The position numbers were made by a program, and so were the translations under genes. Under the pieces are notes generated by a model. It made no database searches. It saw only the letters and a program-made list of their open reading frames with translations, and was not told where the DNA came from. Source: Granulicella sp. 5B5 (GTDB lineage: Bacteria > Acidobacteriota > Terriglobia > Terriglobales > Acidobacteriaceae). From it: a stretch of DNA of 64,000 nucleotides. Positions within the stretch are counted from its first letter, which is position 1. Every line of letters starts with the position of its first letter. Shown here piece after piece: positions 17,606 to 24,361 of the stretch. The stretch covers positions 1,302,001-1,366,000 of the forward strand of contig NZ_CP046444.1 of NCBI RefSeq assembly GCF_014083945.1, written 5' to 3'.

Positions 17606-18388
17606 TCAGTTCGCCGACGGCCGCTCCACCTGGTCGAGCACGATGCATTCCACACCCGTCTTCACCGGCTCCAGCTTCAATCCAAGTTGCTCGCGGATCG
17701 CCGTAAACAACTCCGGCGGCGCGCTGCCATCCGTCGCCGGCTCCTCACCCGCGAAGAACGGCTTGGTCGAAGTCGCCGTCATGTCGAAGTTGAACTCTCC
17801 CTTCACCCCGGTCTGGTCCACCACCGGCCTGTCCATCTCCACCCGCTGTAGTTCAGCCGCCAGCTGCGGCATCGTCCCATAGACGCCCACCACGCGCATC
17901 CACAGGTGCGGCCCGCGCTGGATGCGCACACCCTTCGCCATCCCCTCAACATCCCTCGCCGTCTCCAGCTTCGGACCACCCTTCGCAACCGTCAGCGCAT
18001 ACGCCGGCATCACTCTCGGCTCGCGGTGATACCGCATCCCCAGCCGGTCCGCCAGCAGCCGCTGCATTCGCTCCCGCCACTCCGCCGCCGAAGGCTCACC
18101 AGCCTCCGCCACGCCTTCAATATCGAACGTCTCCGTATCAAACCATGAAGGCTCACCCACAATCTGCTTCGCCTGCACGTTATACGCAAACTGCAGCATC
18201 TGGCTCATCGTAGTATCGTGTGCCGCAAACCGTCGCCCCTCCCACCCCAACGACCGCCCACTCTGCCCCGCAGCACTCGGCTTGATCGTCGCCGCCTCAA
18301 ACCCCGGCCCACTTGCCGCAGGCTTCTGAGCTGTGGCACTCAGCGCCGCCATCACCATCACCCAACCAATTCGTTTCAGCAGTCCCAT
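17606..18388 (-). CDS. TIGR03435 family secreted protein (acidobacterial family)
   Basis: About 260 residues with a signal peptide (MGLLKRIGWVMVMAALSATAQ). It then shows the TIGR03435 pattern: FEAATIKPSAAGQSG, LLQFAYNV-type segment (MLQFAYNVQAKQIVGEPSWFDTETFDIEG), RMQRLLADRLGMRYHREPRVMPAYALTVAKGGPKL, and MPQLAAELQRVEMDRPVVDQTGVKGEFNFDMTAT. The family is large in soil acidobacteria and has no known biochemical role. The ATG at 18388 is chosen because it begins the signal peptide and has TAAAGT exactly 7 nt upstream; a GTG at 18418 would hide the signal. It converges on the CPKC protein gene and diverges from the GH2 gene. Confidence 0.85.
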   Translation of the reverse strand: MGLLKRIGWVMVMAALSATAQKPAASGPGFEAATIKPSAAGQSGRSLGWEGRRFAAHDTTMSQMLQFAYNVQAKQIVGEPSWFDTETFDIEGVAEAGEPSAAEWRERMQRLLADRLGMRYHREPRVMPAYALTVAKGGPKLETARDVEGMAKGVRIQRGPHLWMRVVGVYGTMPQLAAELQRVEMDRPVVDQTGVKGEFNFDMTATSTKPFFAGEEPATDGSAPPELFTAIREQLGLKLEPVKTGVECIVLDQVERPSAN

Positions 18389-18442
18389 ACCTGCAACTTT
18401 ACGATGTTCACACCCCACGTTCTTGCCGTATAACGTGTTGCT

Positions 18443-20329
18443 ATGCCGACTCCCTCCTTTCTGCGCCGCGCCAGCACTTCAACATACTTCTTCGCAATGC
18501 TCGCTCTCTCCGTCGCCTCGCACGGAGCCTCCGCGCAGGCCGCGCCCAAAAACTTCCAGACGCTGCTCGTCGGCATCGACCATCGCAACGTCGTCTCGCT
18601 CGACGGCGACTGGCACTACCTCATCGATCAGTCCCCGGCCCGCGCGCTCTACTCTCCCACCGGCGCCATCAACGACAACACGTACGCCCTCAACACCCAC
18701 CCCACCATCGTCGGCCCGCACAATCAGGAGTACGACTTCGCCACCGCGCCTACCCTCAAAGTCCCCGGCGACTGGAACACCCAGGTCCCGCAACTCTTCA
18801 ACTACGAGGGTGTCATCTGGTATCAGCGCGACTTCGACTTCCAGCCCAAACCCGGCACGCGCACCTTCCTCCACATCGGCGCCGCCAACTACCGCTCCCA
18901 TGTCTGGGTCAACCAGAAGCGCATCTGTGACCACGAAGGCGGCTACACGCCCTTCGACTGCGAGGCCACCTCCGTCCTTCACCCCGGCTCCAACTTCGTC
19001 GTCATCGCCGTCGACGCCACCCGCATGGTCGACGGCATTCCGTCCGTCGGAATCGACTGGCTCAACTATGGCGGTCTCACCCGCGACGTCTCCCTCCTCA
19101 CCGTCCCCACCGCCTTCATCGACGACTACGATGTCCACCTCGCCCACGGCCCCGCCTGGCAGCCCGGCAACAAACAGCTCACCGGCTACATCCACATCCT
19201 CAACGCGACCGCCAACACGCCCGTCACCCTCGACATCCCCGAGGCCGGCATCCACACCACGCTCCACACCGACGCCGACGGCCGCGCGCCCTTCACCGTC
19301 ACCGCCAGCAAGCTCACCCTCTGGTCACCCGACTCACCGAAGCTCTACAAGGTCACTCTCGCCACCGGCACTGGCGATCAACGCGACTCCATCACCGACG
19401 ACATCGGCTTCCGCGACATACGCGTCGATGGGACGCATATCCTCCTCAACGGCAAGCCCATCTATCTGCAAGGCGTAAACCTCCACGCCGAAGCCCCTAT
19501 CCGCGGCGGCCGCGTCGACAACGACCAGGACGTCTCCATCCTCTTCGGCTACCTCAAAGACCTCAACGCCAACTTCGTCCGCCTCGCCCACTACCCGCAC
19601 GACGAGCGCATGGAGCGCGCAGCCGACCGCGACGGCATCATGATCTGGTCTGAGATCCCCCTCTGGCAGCACATCTCCTTTGACAAGCCCGAGGTCTACG
19701 CCAAAGCCGTCACCATGCTCAAGGAGATGATCCGCCGCGACCGCAACAAGGCCTCCGTCATCCTCTGGTCCATCTCCAACGAGACACCCAACAACCCCAC
19801 CCGCACCCAGTTCCTCACCAACTTAGCCAACGAAGCACGCGCCCTCGACCCCACCCGCCCCATCACCTCCGCGCTCAACACCGCCCACATCGAAGGCACC
19901 ACTGCTACGCTGCCTGACCCCTTCGCCAACGCCCTCGATGTCGTCGGCGTCAATCAGTACATCGGCTGGTACACCGGCACGCCCGAAAGCGCCGACAAGA
20001 TCCAGTGGACGCTCCCGCAGAAGCCAATCATCGCCAGCGAGTTCGGCGCCGAAGCCAAACAGGGCAACCACGGAACGGTCAATCAGCGATGGACCGAAGA
20101 GCAACAGGTCTTCGTCCTCCAGCACCAGTTCACCATGCTCTCCAAAATCCCTCAGCTCCGCGGCGACACTCCCTGGATACTCATGGACTTCCGCTCCCCC
20201 ACCCGCAACATCCCCAAGCTACAGGACGGCTACAACCGCAAGGGTCTCATCTCCGAAGACGGCAAGAAGAAGGAAGCCTTCTACTTCGTCCAGAAGACCT
20301 ACAAGGAGCACTCCGTCGGCAAACCTTGA
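18443..20329 (+). CDS. Secreted glycoside hydrolase family 2 (beta-galactosidase/glucuronidase-like)
   Basis: A 628-residue enzyme with a signal peptide (to about residue 32, ending ASAQA). It has the GH2 sugar-binding jelly roll (FNYEGVIWYQRDFDF, HIGAANYRSHVWVNQKRICDHEGGYTPF), an Ig-like domain and a TIM barrel (FRDIRVDGTHILLNGKPIYLQGVNLH). The acid/base is Glu447 in LWSISNETPNN and the nucleophile Glu533 in PIIASEFGAEA. GH2 enzymes release beta-linked galactose, glucuronate or mannose; which one cannot be decided here. TATAAC lies 8 nt before the ATG and TTCACA 16 nt further upstream. Confidence 0.92.
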   Translation: MPTPSFLRRASTSTYFFAMLALSVASHGASAQAAPKNFQTLLVGIDHRNVVSLDGDWHYLIDQSPARALYSPTGAINDNTYALNTHPTIVGPHNQEYDFATAPTLKVPGDWNTQVPQLFNYEGVIWYQRDFDFQPKPGTRTFLHIGAANYRSHVWVNQKRICDHEGGYTPFDCEATSVLHPGSNFVVIAVDATRMVDGIPSVGIDWLNYGGLTRDVSLLTVPTAFIDDYDVHLAHGPAWQPGNKQLTGYIHILNATANTPVTLDIPEAGIHTTLHTDADGRAPFTVTASKLTLWSPDSPKLYKVTLATGTGDQRDSITDDIGFRDIRVDGTHILLNGKPIYLQGVNLHAEAPIRGGRVDNDQDVSILFGYLKDLNANFVRLAHYPHDERMERAADRDGIMIWSEIPLWQHISFDKPEVYAKAVTMLKEMIRRDRNKASVILWSISNETPNNPTRTQFLTNLANEARALDPTRPITSALNTAHIEGTTATLPDPFANALDVVGVNQYIGWYTGTPESADKIQWTLPQKPIIASEFGAEAKQGNHGTVNQRWTEEQQVFVLQHQFTMLSKIPQLRGDTPWILMDFRSPTRNIPKLQDGYNRKGLISEDGKKKEAFYFVQKTYKEHSVGKP

Positions 20330-20351
20330 CGACAGCATGGAATTCTCTGCT

Positions 20352-20357
20352 TATAAT
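20352..20357 (+). promoter_or_regulatory. Consensus -10 box of the toxin-antitoxin operon
   Basis: A perfect TATAAT ends 6 nt before the antitoxin ATG at 20364, so transcription should start at or next to the start codon. ACGACA at the correct distance (17 nt) is a poor -35. Confidence 0.65.
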
Positions 20358-20363
20358 TGCACC

Positions 20364-20678
20364 ATGCCAAAGCTCCCGGCCGTCGACATCAACGATATCC
20401 GCTCCGTCACAGACTTCCAGCGCAACGCGAAAAAGCATGTTGCCCGCCTCCGCAAGACCAAAGCTCCCATGGTTCTTACAGTCAACGGCAGCGCCGCCAT
20501 CGTCGTTCAGGATGCCGCAACCTACCAGGACCTCTTGAACCGGGTGGACTCGCTTGAAGAAGAACATCGCTTTATAGCCGCCGTGAATGAGGGGCTCGCC
20601 GACGTCGAAGCCGGCAGAACGCGCCCATTTCGCGAGGCGTTCGCAGAAGCGGAGTTGAGACTTGGCATACGCCGTTAG
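20364..20678 (+). CDS. Antitoxin, Phd/YefM family
   Basis: A 104-residue protein. The N-terminal half (DINDIRSVTDFQRNAKKHVARLRKTKAPMVLTVNGSAAIVVQDAATYQDLL) has the Phd/YefM fold with the 'L.VNG..A.VVQD...Y..LL' signature. The C-terminal half (from about residue 60) is acidic and probably neutralises the toxin. The ATG lies 6 nt after a TATAAT box and has no Shine-Dalgarno, so the mRNA may be leaderless. It overlaps the downstream toxin gene by 17 nt if the toxin uses its TTG start. Confidence 0.85.
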   Translation: MPKLPAVDINDIRSVTDFQRNAKKHVARLRKTKAPMVLTVNGSAAIVVQDAATYQDLLNRVDSLEEEHRFIAAVNEGLADVEAGRTRPFREAFAEAELRLGIRR

Positions 20679-21000
20679 AATGGCCGTCACTGCCATGCGC
20701 GATGCCGAGGAGTATCACGCCTACATCCTTGGGCAGAGCCATGACAACATCGCTGCCAATCAATGGTGGGACGGACTCTTCAAAGCCATAGCTTCGCTAG
20801 AGACGCTACCCGCACGGTGCCCACGCATTGAGGAACGGGGAAACTTCCGGCACCCCTTGCGGCAGCTTCTTTATGCTTCGCACCGGATTCTCTTTTGGGT
20901 AGACGCAAAGACGGTGCATGTTTTGCGTATCTATCCCTCTTCAGGCCGGCCCTTGCAGTCCCTGCAGCAACGTCCGAAGCACGGCAAAAGCCTGGACTGA
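20662..21000 (+). CDS. RelE/ParE family toxin
   Basis: A 112-residue RelE/ParE-fold protein: an N-terminal beta strand AYAVRMAVTAMRD, helices (AEEYHAYILGQSHDNIAANQWWDGLFKAIASLETLPARCPRI), then the strands RQLLYASHRILFWVDAKTVHVLRIYPSSGRPLQ. Pairing with a Phd-type antitoxin suggests ParE-like gyrase poisoning or RelE-like mRNA cutting. The TTG at 20662 is preferred because it keeps the whole first beta strand; an ATG at 20680 would remove half of it. The stop is immediately followed by the rimO promoter. Confidence 0.85.
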   Translation: MAYAVRMAVTAMRDAEEYHAYILGQSHDNIAANQWWDGLFKAIASLETLPARCPRIEERGNFRHPLRQLLYASHRILFWVDAKTVHVLRIYPSSGRPLQSLQQRPKHGKSLD

Positions 21001-21006
21001 TAAACT
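20998..21006 (+). promoter_or_regulatory. Extended -10 element of rimO
   Basis: TGATAAACT, identical to the element before the SRP RNA gene. It ends 7 nt before the GTG start of rimO, and its TGA is the stop codon of the toxin gene. Confidence 0.5.
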
Positions 21007-21013
21007 AAAGTTA

Positions 21014-22723
21014 GTGAGCAACACCCCTACCCTCGAAATTCCAACAGCCCCCGAAACCGAGTTCTACCGCCCCAAGGTCGGCTTCGTCTCGCTCGGCTGC
21101 CCCAAGAACCTCGTCGACTCCGAGGTCATGATGGGCCTACTTCACCGTTCCGGTGCCGAGTTGACCCCCCGCGCTGAAGACGCCGAAATTCTCGTCGTCA
21201 ACACCTGCTCCTTCATCGACTCCGCCAAGCAGGAATCAGTCGACACTATCCTCGAGATGGTGCAGCACAAGATCGCCAACGGTGGTCGCGCCCAGCGCCT
21301 CATCGTCGCTGGCTGTCTCGTCGAGCGCTATCGTGACGAAATCCGCAAGAACATCCCCGAAGTCGACGCCGTCGTAGGCACCGGCGAGCTAGAAGCCATC
21401 CTCGAAGCCGCAGGGCTCAACCGCCCCGCCCCCGCCGAAAACAACTCGCCCTTCGCCATCCTCACCTCGGCCCAAATCGAGCGCCACGCCAGCAGCGTCA
21501 ACCAGCACTCCCGCCCGGAAGGCGACAGCCCTCAGCTCCGCCACGAGGCCGAATCGTCTTCTCTATCCTCTATCCCCTACTCTCTTTCCCCTGCTTCCAG
21601 AGCCGAAGGCGACGCCCGCGAGCAAGCCGGCCGCTTCTCCCGCGAAGCCTGGGACGGCGCCACCGCCGCCCTCCCCAGCTACCTCTACTCCGACGAGACC
21701 CCACGCATCCTCACCACTCCGCGCGCCTCGGCCTACATCAAGATCGCCGAAGGCTGCGACCACCCCTGCAGCTTCTGCATCATCCCGCAACTGCGCGGTA
21801 AGTTCCGCTCGCGCCCCATTGCCTCCATCGTCGCGGAAGCCAAATCCCTCATCGCACAAGGCGTCCGCGAGATCACCCTCATCGGCCAGGACACCACCTG
21901 CTACGGCGAAGACCTCCTTCCAAGCATCCCTCTCCATACCCATGAAGTGTCATCTCGACCGAAGCGCAGCGAAGCGGAGAGACCTGCAGTTGGGACCGCC
22001 ACAAATCTCCGTCGCCCCGAACTCGCCGATCTCCTCGAAGCCCTCGCCCCACTCCCCGGTCTTAAGTGGCTGCGCTTCCTCTACGCCTATCCCAACAAGA
22101 TCACCACGCGCCTGCTCGAAACCATCGCACGCCACGACACCATCGCAAAGTACCTCGACGTCCCGCTGCAACACGCCAGCGCCAGCGTCCTCCGCCGCAT
22201 GAAGCGTGGCGGCTCCGCCGACCGTTTCCTCCAGATCATCGACAAGGCCCGCGCCACCGTCCCCGGCCTCGTCCTCCGCACCAGCTTCATCGTCGGCTTC
22301 CCCGGCGAAACAGAAGAAGACTTCGCCGAGCTCATGACCTTCGTCGAAGCCGCTCGCATCGACTGGCTAGGCGTCTTCAGCTACTCCGACGAAGAAGGCG
22401 CAGGCGCCTTCGCACTCGACCAGAAGGTCCCGAAGCGCACCATCGAGTCCCGCCGCAAGAAGCTGATGAAGCTCCAGCAAAAAATCAGCAAGCGAGCCCG
22501 CGCAGCCTGGGTTGGCTGCGAACTCGACATCCTTGTCGAAGGCGAGTCCGAAGAGACCGAGCTCCTCTGGCAGGGCCGCTCCCTCGAGATGGCCCCTGAG
22601 ATCGACGGCAAAGTCCTCATCAACGACTTCGGTCCTCACGAGTCCTTAGTCCCCGGCACCTTCTACCGCGCCGAAATCACCGAGTCCCACGACTACGACG
22701 TAGTCGCCCGCATCATCGAATAA
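21014..22723 (+). CDS. rimO: Ribosomal protein S12 methylthiotransferase, enlarged by repeat insertions
   Basis: Adds a methylthio group to an Asp of ribosomal protein S12 using two iron-sulfur clusters. The UPF0004 domain has SLGCPKNLVDSE, NTCSFIDSAKQES and AGCLVERY cysteines. The radical SAM cysteines are Cys248, Cys252 and Cys255 (EGCDHPCSFCIIP), then GQDTTCYGED and a C-terminal TRAM domain. At 569 aa it is about 130 residues longer than usual (about 440). The excess is in two places: residues about 135-235, which include a polypyrimidine repeat (21557-21598), and residues about 305-335, which include a palindromic repeat (21947-21987). Both keep the frame. The GTG start follows TAAACT by 7 nt and has no Shine-Dalgarno. 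Confidence 0.94.
   Translation: MSNTPTLEIPTAPETEFYRPKVGFVSLGCPKNLVDSEVMMGLLHRSGAELTPRAEDAEILVVNTCSFIDSAKQESVDTILEMVQHKIANGGRAQRLIVAGCLVERYRDEIRKNIPEVDAVVGTGELEAILEAAGLNRPAPAENNSPFAILTSAQIERHASSVNQHSRPEGDSPQLRHEAESSSLSSIPYSLSPASRAEGDAREQAGRFSREAWDGATAALPSYLYSDETPRILTTPRASAYIKIAEGCDHPCSFCIIPQLRGKFRSRPIASIVAEAKSLIAQGVREITLIGQDTTCYGEDLLPSIPLHTHEVSSRPKRSEAERPAVGTATNLRRPELADLLEALAPLPGLKWLRFLYAYPNKITTRLLETIARHDTIAKYLDVPLQHASASVLRRMKRGGSADRFLQIIDKARATVPGLVLRTSFIVGFPGETEEDFAELMTFVEAARIDWLGVFSYSDEEGAGAFALDQKVPKRTIESRRKKLMKLQQKISKRARAAWVGCELDILVEGESEETELLWQGRSLEMAPEIDGKVLINDFGPHESLVPGTFYRAEITESHDYDVVARIIE
21557..21598 (+). repeat. Polypyrimidine repeat translated inside rimO
   Basis: TCTTCTCTATCCTCTATCCC followed by CTACTCTCTTTCCCCTGCTT matches the intergenic CTACTCCCTATTCCCTGC repeats. 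It is read in-frame as a Ser/Pro/Leu-rich stretch (about residues 182-195) in the linker before the radical SAM domain. Confidence 0.65.
21947..21987. repeat. ORF-inserted palindromic repeat inside rimO
   Basis: It starts GTGTCATCTCGACCG and ends CGGAGAGACCTGC around a short GAAGCGCAGCGAAG core. It is translated as EVSSRPKRSEAERPA. The tricorn-like gene copy at 61781 is read in the same frame (EVSSRP...EAERPA). Confidence 0.8.
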
Positions 22724-22742
22724 AGGCATGCCGCCCAGCAGA

Positions 22743-22764
22743 AAGGGCCCCACACGGGGCCCTT
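22743..22764. terminator. Hairpin between convergent rimO and a secreted-protein gene
   Basis: AAGGGGCCC-type stem: AAGGGCCCC (22743-22751) pairs with GGGGCCCTT (22756-22764) around ACAC. It lies 20 nt after the rimO stop. The right side has no long T-run; the minus-strand side continues TTTCT. Confidence 0.65.
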
Positions 22765-22789
22765 CGCCGTCACTGTCTCCATCTGCAAA

Positions 22790-23128
22790 TTACATGCCAC
22801 CGTTGCCGTTGTTATGCGCAAGCGCGGCCTTGTAGCCCTCGGTAAACGAGCTGCGATACGCTTCGCGGTCAGCCGACTTCTTCACGGGGGGGTGGTTGTA
22901 AAGGTAGGAAGTCTTGGGGTCTACCGGGCGCTTCGCTACCGTATCCAGCTTTGCTGCCTCGATGCCGTCCTTGTAAGCCTGGCCCTGTTCTGTGCCGGCC
23001 GGCGGCGTCGTCCAGTCATTCTGGGTGCTGTTCTGGGTCTGGTTCTGCGTCTGGGCCGCCATCACCATCGGGGCGGTCATCATCGTCACTGCGATCAGCG
23101 ACGTTGCGATACGGGAAAACTTGCTCAT
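22790..23128 (-). CDS. Small secreted protein of unknown function
   Basis: A 112-residue protein starting at ATG 23128, with AAGAGG 6-7 nt upstream and a signal peptide (MSKFSRIATSLIAVTMMTAPMVMAAQ). The mature part opens with a Gln/Asn/Thr repeat (QTQNQTQNSTQND). Two similar segments follow, each with a 'Y..G...A' pattern (GTEQGQAYKDGIEAAKLDTVAKR and DREAYRSSFTEGYKAALAHNNGNGG), suggesting an internal duplication. There are no cysteines or catalytic motifs. An in-frame start at 23233 would destroy the signal peptide. Confidence 0.7.
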   Translation of the reverse strand: MSKFSRIATSLIAVTMMTAPMVMAAQTQNQTQNSTQNDWTTPPAGTEQGQAYKDGIEAAKLDTVAKRPVDPKTSYLYNHPPVKKSADREAYRSSFTEGYKAALAHNNGNGGM

Positions 23129-23459
23129 CGGATGCCTCTTACTGCTTGATACCAACGACGTCGTGGTCGTGGCTTTGTTGCTGGCGATCCACTGCCACAC
23201 AAACAGACGCAAGGTACACCCTTGAAGTTGCAAATTGCAAGTCGAATCTCACTAAAGAATCTTCATCGTTATGCGAACGATTTCGCATCAACCAGGCATT
23301 CCACTCAAAATAAACCACTTGCAACAAGCATCAATACAGCATTACAAATTCACAACCGTAACCGCCGTCACGCAATTTTCATCCTTCACCCTCGTGCAGT
23401 ATCCTCAACCAAAGCGTCACTGTGCGAGTTCAGCTCGCCCCTTCGCACGAAAGAAACGT
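23129..23459. other. AT-rich divergent intergenic region with inverted repeats
   Basis: About 330 bp between the small secreted protein gene (-) and yacG (+), clearly lower in GC than its surroundings. It contains ATGCGAA-CGAT-TTCGCAT (23271-23288) and two TTGCAA units in TTGCAAATTGCAA (23228-23240). No gene is apparent inside it. Confidence 0.5.
23271..23288. promoter_or_regulatory. Candidate operator: 7-bp inverted repeat with 4-nt spacer
   Basis: ATGCGAACGATTTCGCAT is a perfect 7+7 dyad in the divergent promoter region upstream of yacG and the secreted-protein gene. It is the size of a dimeric regulator site. No regulator gene is adjacent. Confidence 0.3.
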
Positions 23460-23696
23460 ATGCCTGCCACCAAGCCCATCCTCTGCCCCACCTGCCGCAA
23501 AGTCGTCGACCCCACCGCCGAAGACTTCCCCTTCTGTTCCGACCGCTGCCGCCTCATCGACCTCGGCAAATGGGCCTCCGGAGACTACAAGATCAGCTCC
23601 CCCATCTTCGACGAAGAGCTCCTCGAAGACCTCCAGCGCCGCCAGGAACAATCCTCCTCCGACCCCGACGACACCCTCTCGAAGTGGAAGAACTAA
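23460..23696 (+). CDS. yacG: YacG-type zinc protein (DNA gyrase inhibitor family)
   Basis: A 78-residue protein with the complete YacG zinc site: CPTCRK near the N-terminus, then FCSDRCRLIDLGKWASGDYKI. In Escherichia coli YacG binds GyrB and blocks DNA binding. The acidic C-terminus (EELLEDLQRRQEQSSSDPDD) is the gyrase-contacting part in that family. The Shine-Dalgarno is weak. pgpA follows in the same direction after a dispersed repeat. Confidence 0.88.
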   Translation: MPATKPILCPTCRKVVDPTAEDFPFCSDRCRLIDLGKWASGDYKISSPIFDEELLEDLQRRQEQSSSDPDDTLSKWKN

Positions 23697-23708
23697 TCTT
23701 CTAAGGTC

Positions 23709-23757
23709 CGTCATTCTGAGCGAACCCTGAGCTTGTCGAAGGGGAAGTCGAAGAACC
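23709..23757 (+). repeat. Dispersed repeat of the TGAGCTTGTCGAAGGG type
   Basis: GTCATTCTGAGCGAACCCTG then AGCTTGTCGAAGGGG and GTCGAAGAACCCC. From memory this kind of sequence is scattered in many unrelated bacterial genomes. It creates a misleading TTG start in the pgpA frame. Confidence 0.6.
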
Positions 23758-23825
23758 CCGACGCTCTAAAACTCACCTCGGGTCTCGATCCCTTTCTGCC
23801 ACCTATACCCGGTAAACTGCTAGCT

Positions 23826-24320
23826 GTGACTCAACCCAAGAAATCCTTCTGGGCCTGGACGCTCGCCACCTGGTTCGGCGCCGGCTACCTCAAGCCCGGC
23901 CCCGGAACCTACGGCAGCGCCGCCGCCGTCGTACTCTGGTACATCGCCGCGCAGCTCATTCCCAGCACCCCCACCACGCTGGCGGTAGCCACTCTCATCG
24001 CCGCCATCATCATCACGCTCATCGGCATCCCAGCCTCCACCACCGTCGCCCGCGAGTCCGGCCGCAAAGACCCCGGCTTCGTCGTCATCGACGAGTTCGC
24101 CGGCCAGCTCTTCGCCCTCGTCCTCATGCGGCCCAACTGTCAGCACGCCCTCATCGCTCTGCTCCTCTTCCGCGCCTTCGACATCACCAAGCCTTGGCCC
24201 ATCCGCAAGCTCGAAGCCCTCCCCGAAGGCACGGGCATCATGCTCGACGACGTAGCCGCCGGCCTCGCCGCCCTCCTGCTCGGCGCCATACTCAGCCGAT
24301 TCCTTCCTCTCACACGTTAG
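23826..24320 (+). CDS. pgpA: Phosphatidylglycerophosphatase A
   Basis: Removes the phosphate from phosphatidylglycerophosphate at the inner membrane, giving phosphatidylglycerol. The PgpA core is visible: WFGAGYLKPGPGTYGSAAAV, VVIDEFAGQLFAL with the metal-binding Asp-Glu pair, FDITKPWPIRKLEAL and GTGIMLDDVAAG. Three to four hydrophobic segments fit the family, and the length (164 aa) is normal. The GTG at 23826 is chosen because it begins at the expected N-terminus (VTQPKKSFWAWTLATWFG) and has TAAACT exactly 7 nt upstream. A TTG at 23733 would add a tail encoded by a dispersed repeat. Confidence 0.9.
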   Translation: MTQPKKSFWAWTLATWFGAGYLKPGPGTYGSAAAVVLWYIAAQLIPSTPTTLAVATLIAAIIITLIGIPASTTVARESGRKDPGFVVIDEFAGQLFALVLMRPNCQHALIALLLFRAFDITKPWPIRKLEALPEGTGIMLDDVAAGLAALLLGAILSRFLPLTR

Positions 24321-24361
24321 CGCTGGTTTTTATCAGCAAAATTCACGTATCATGGGCGACC

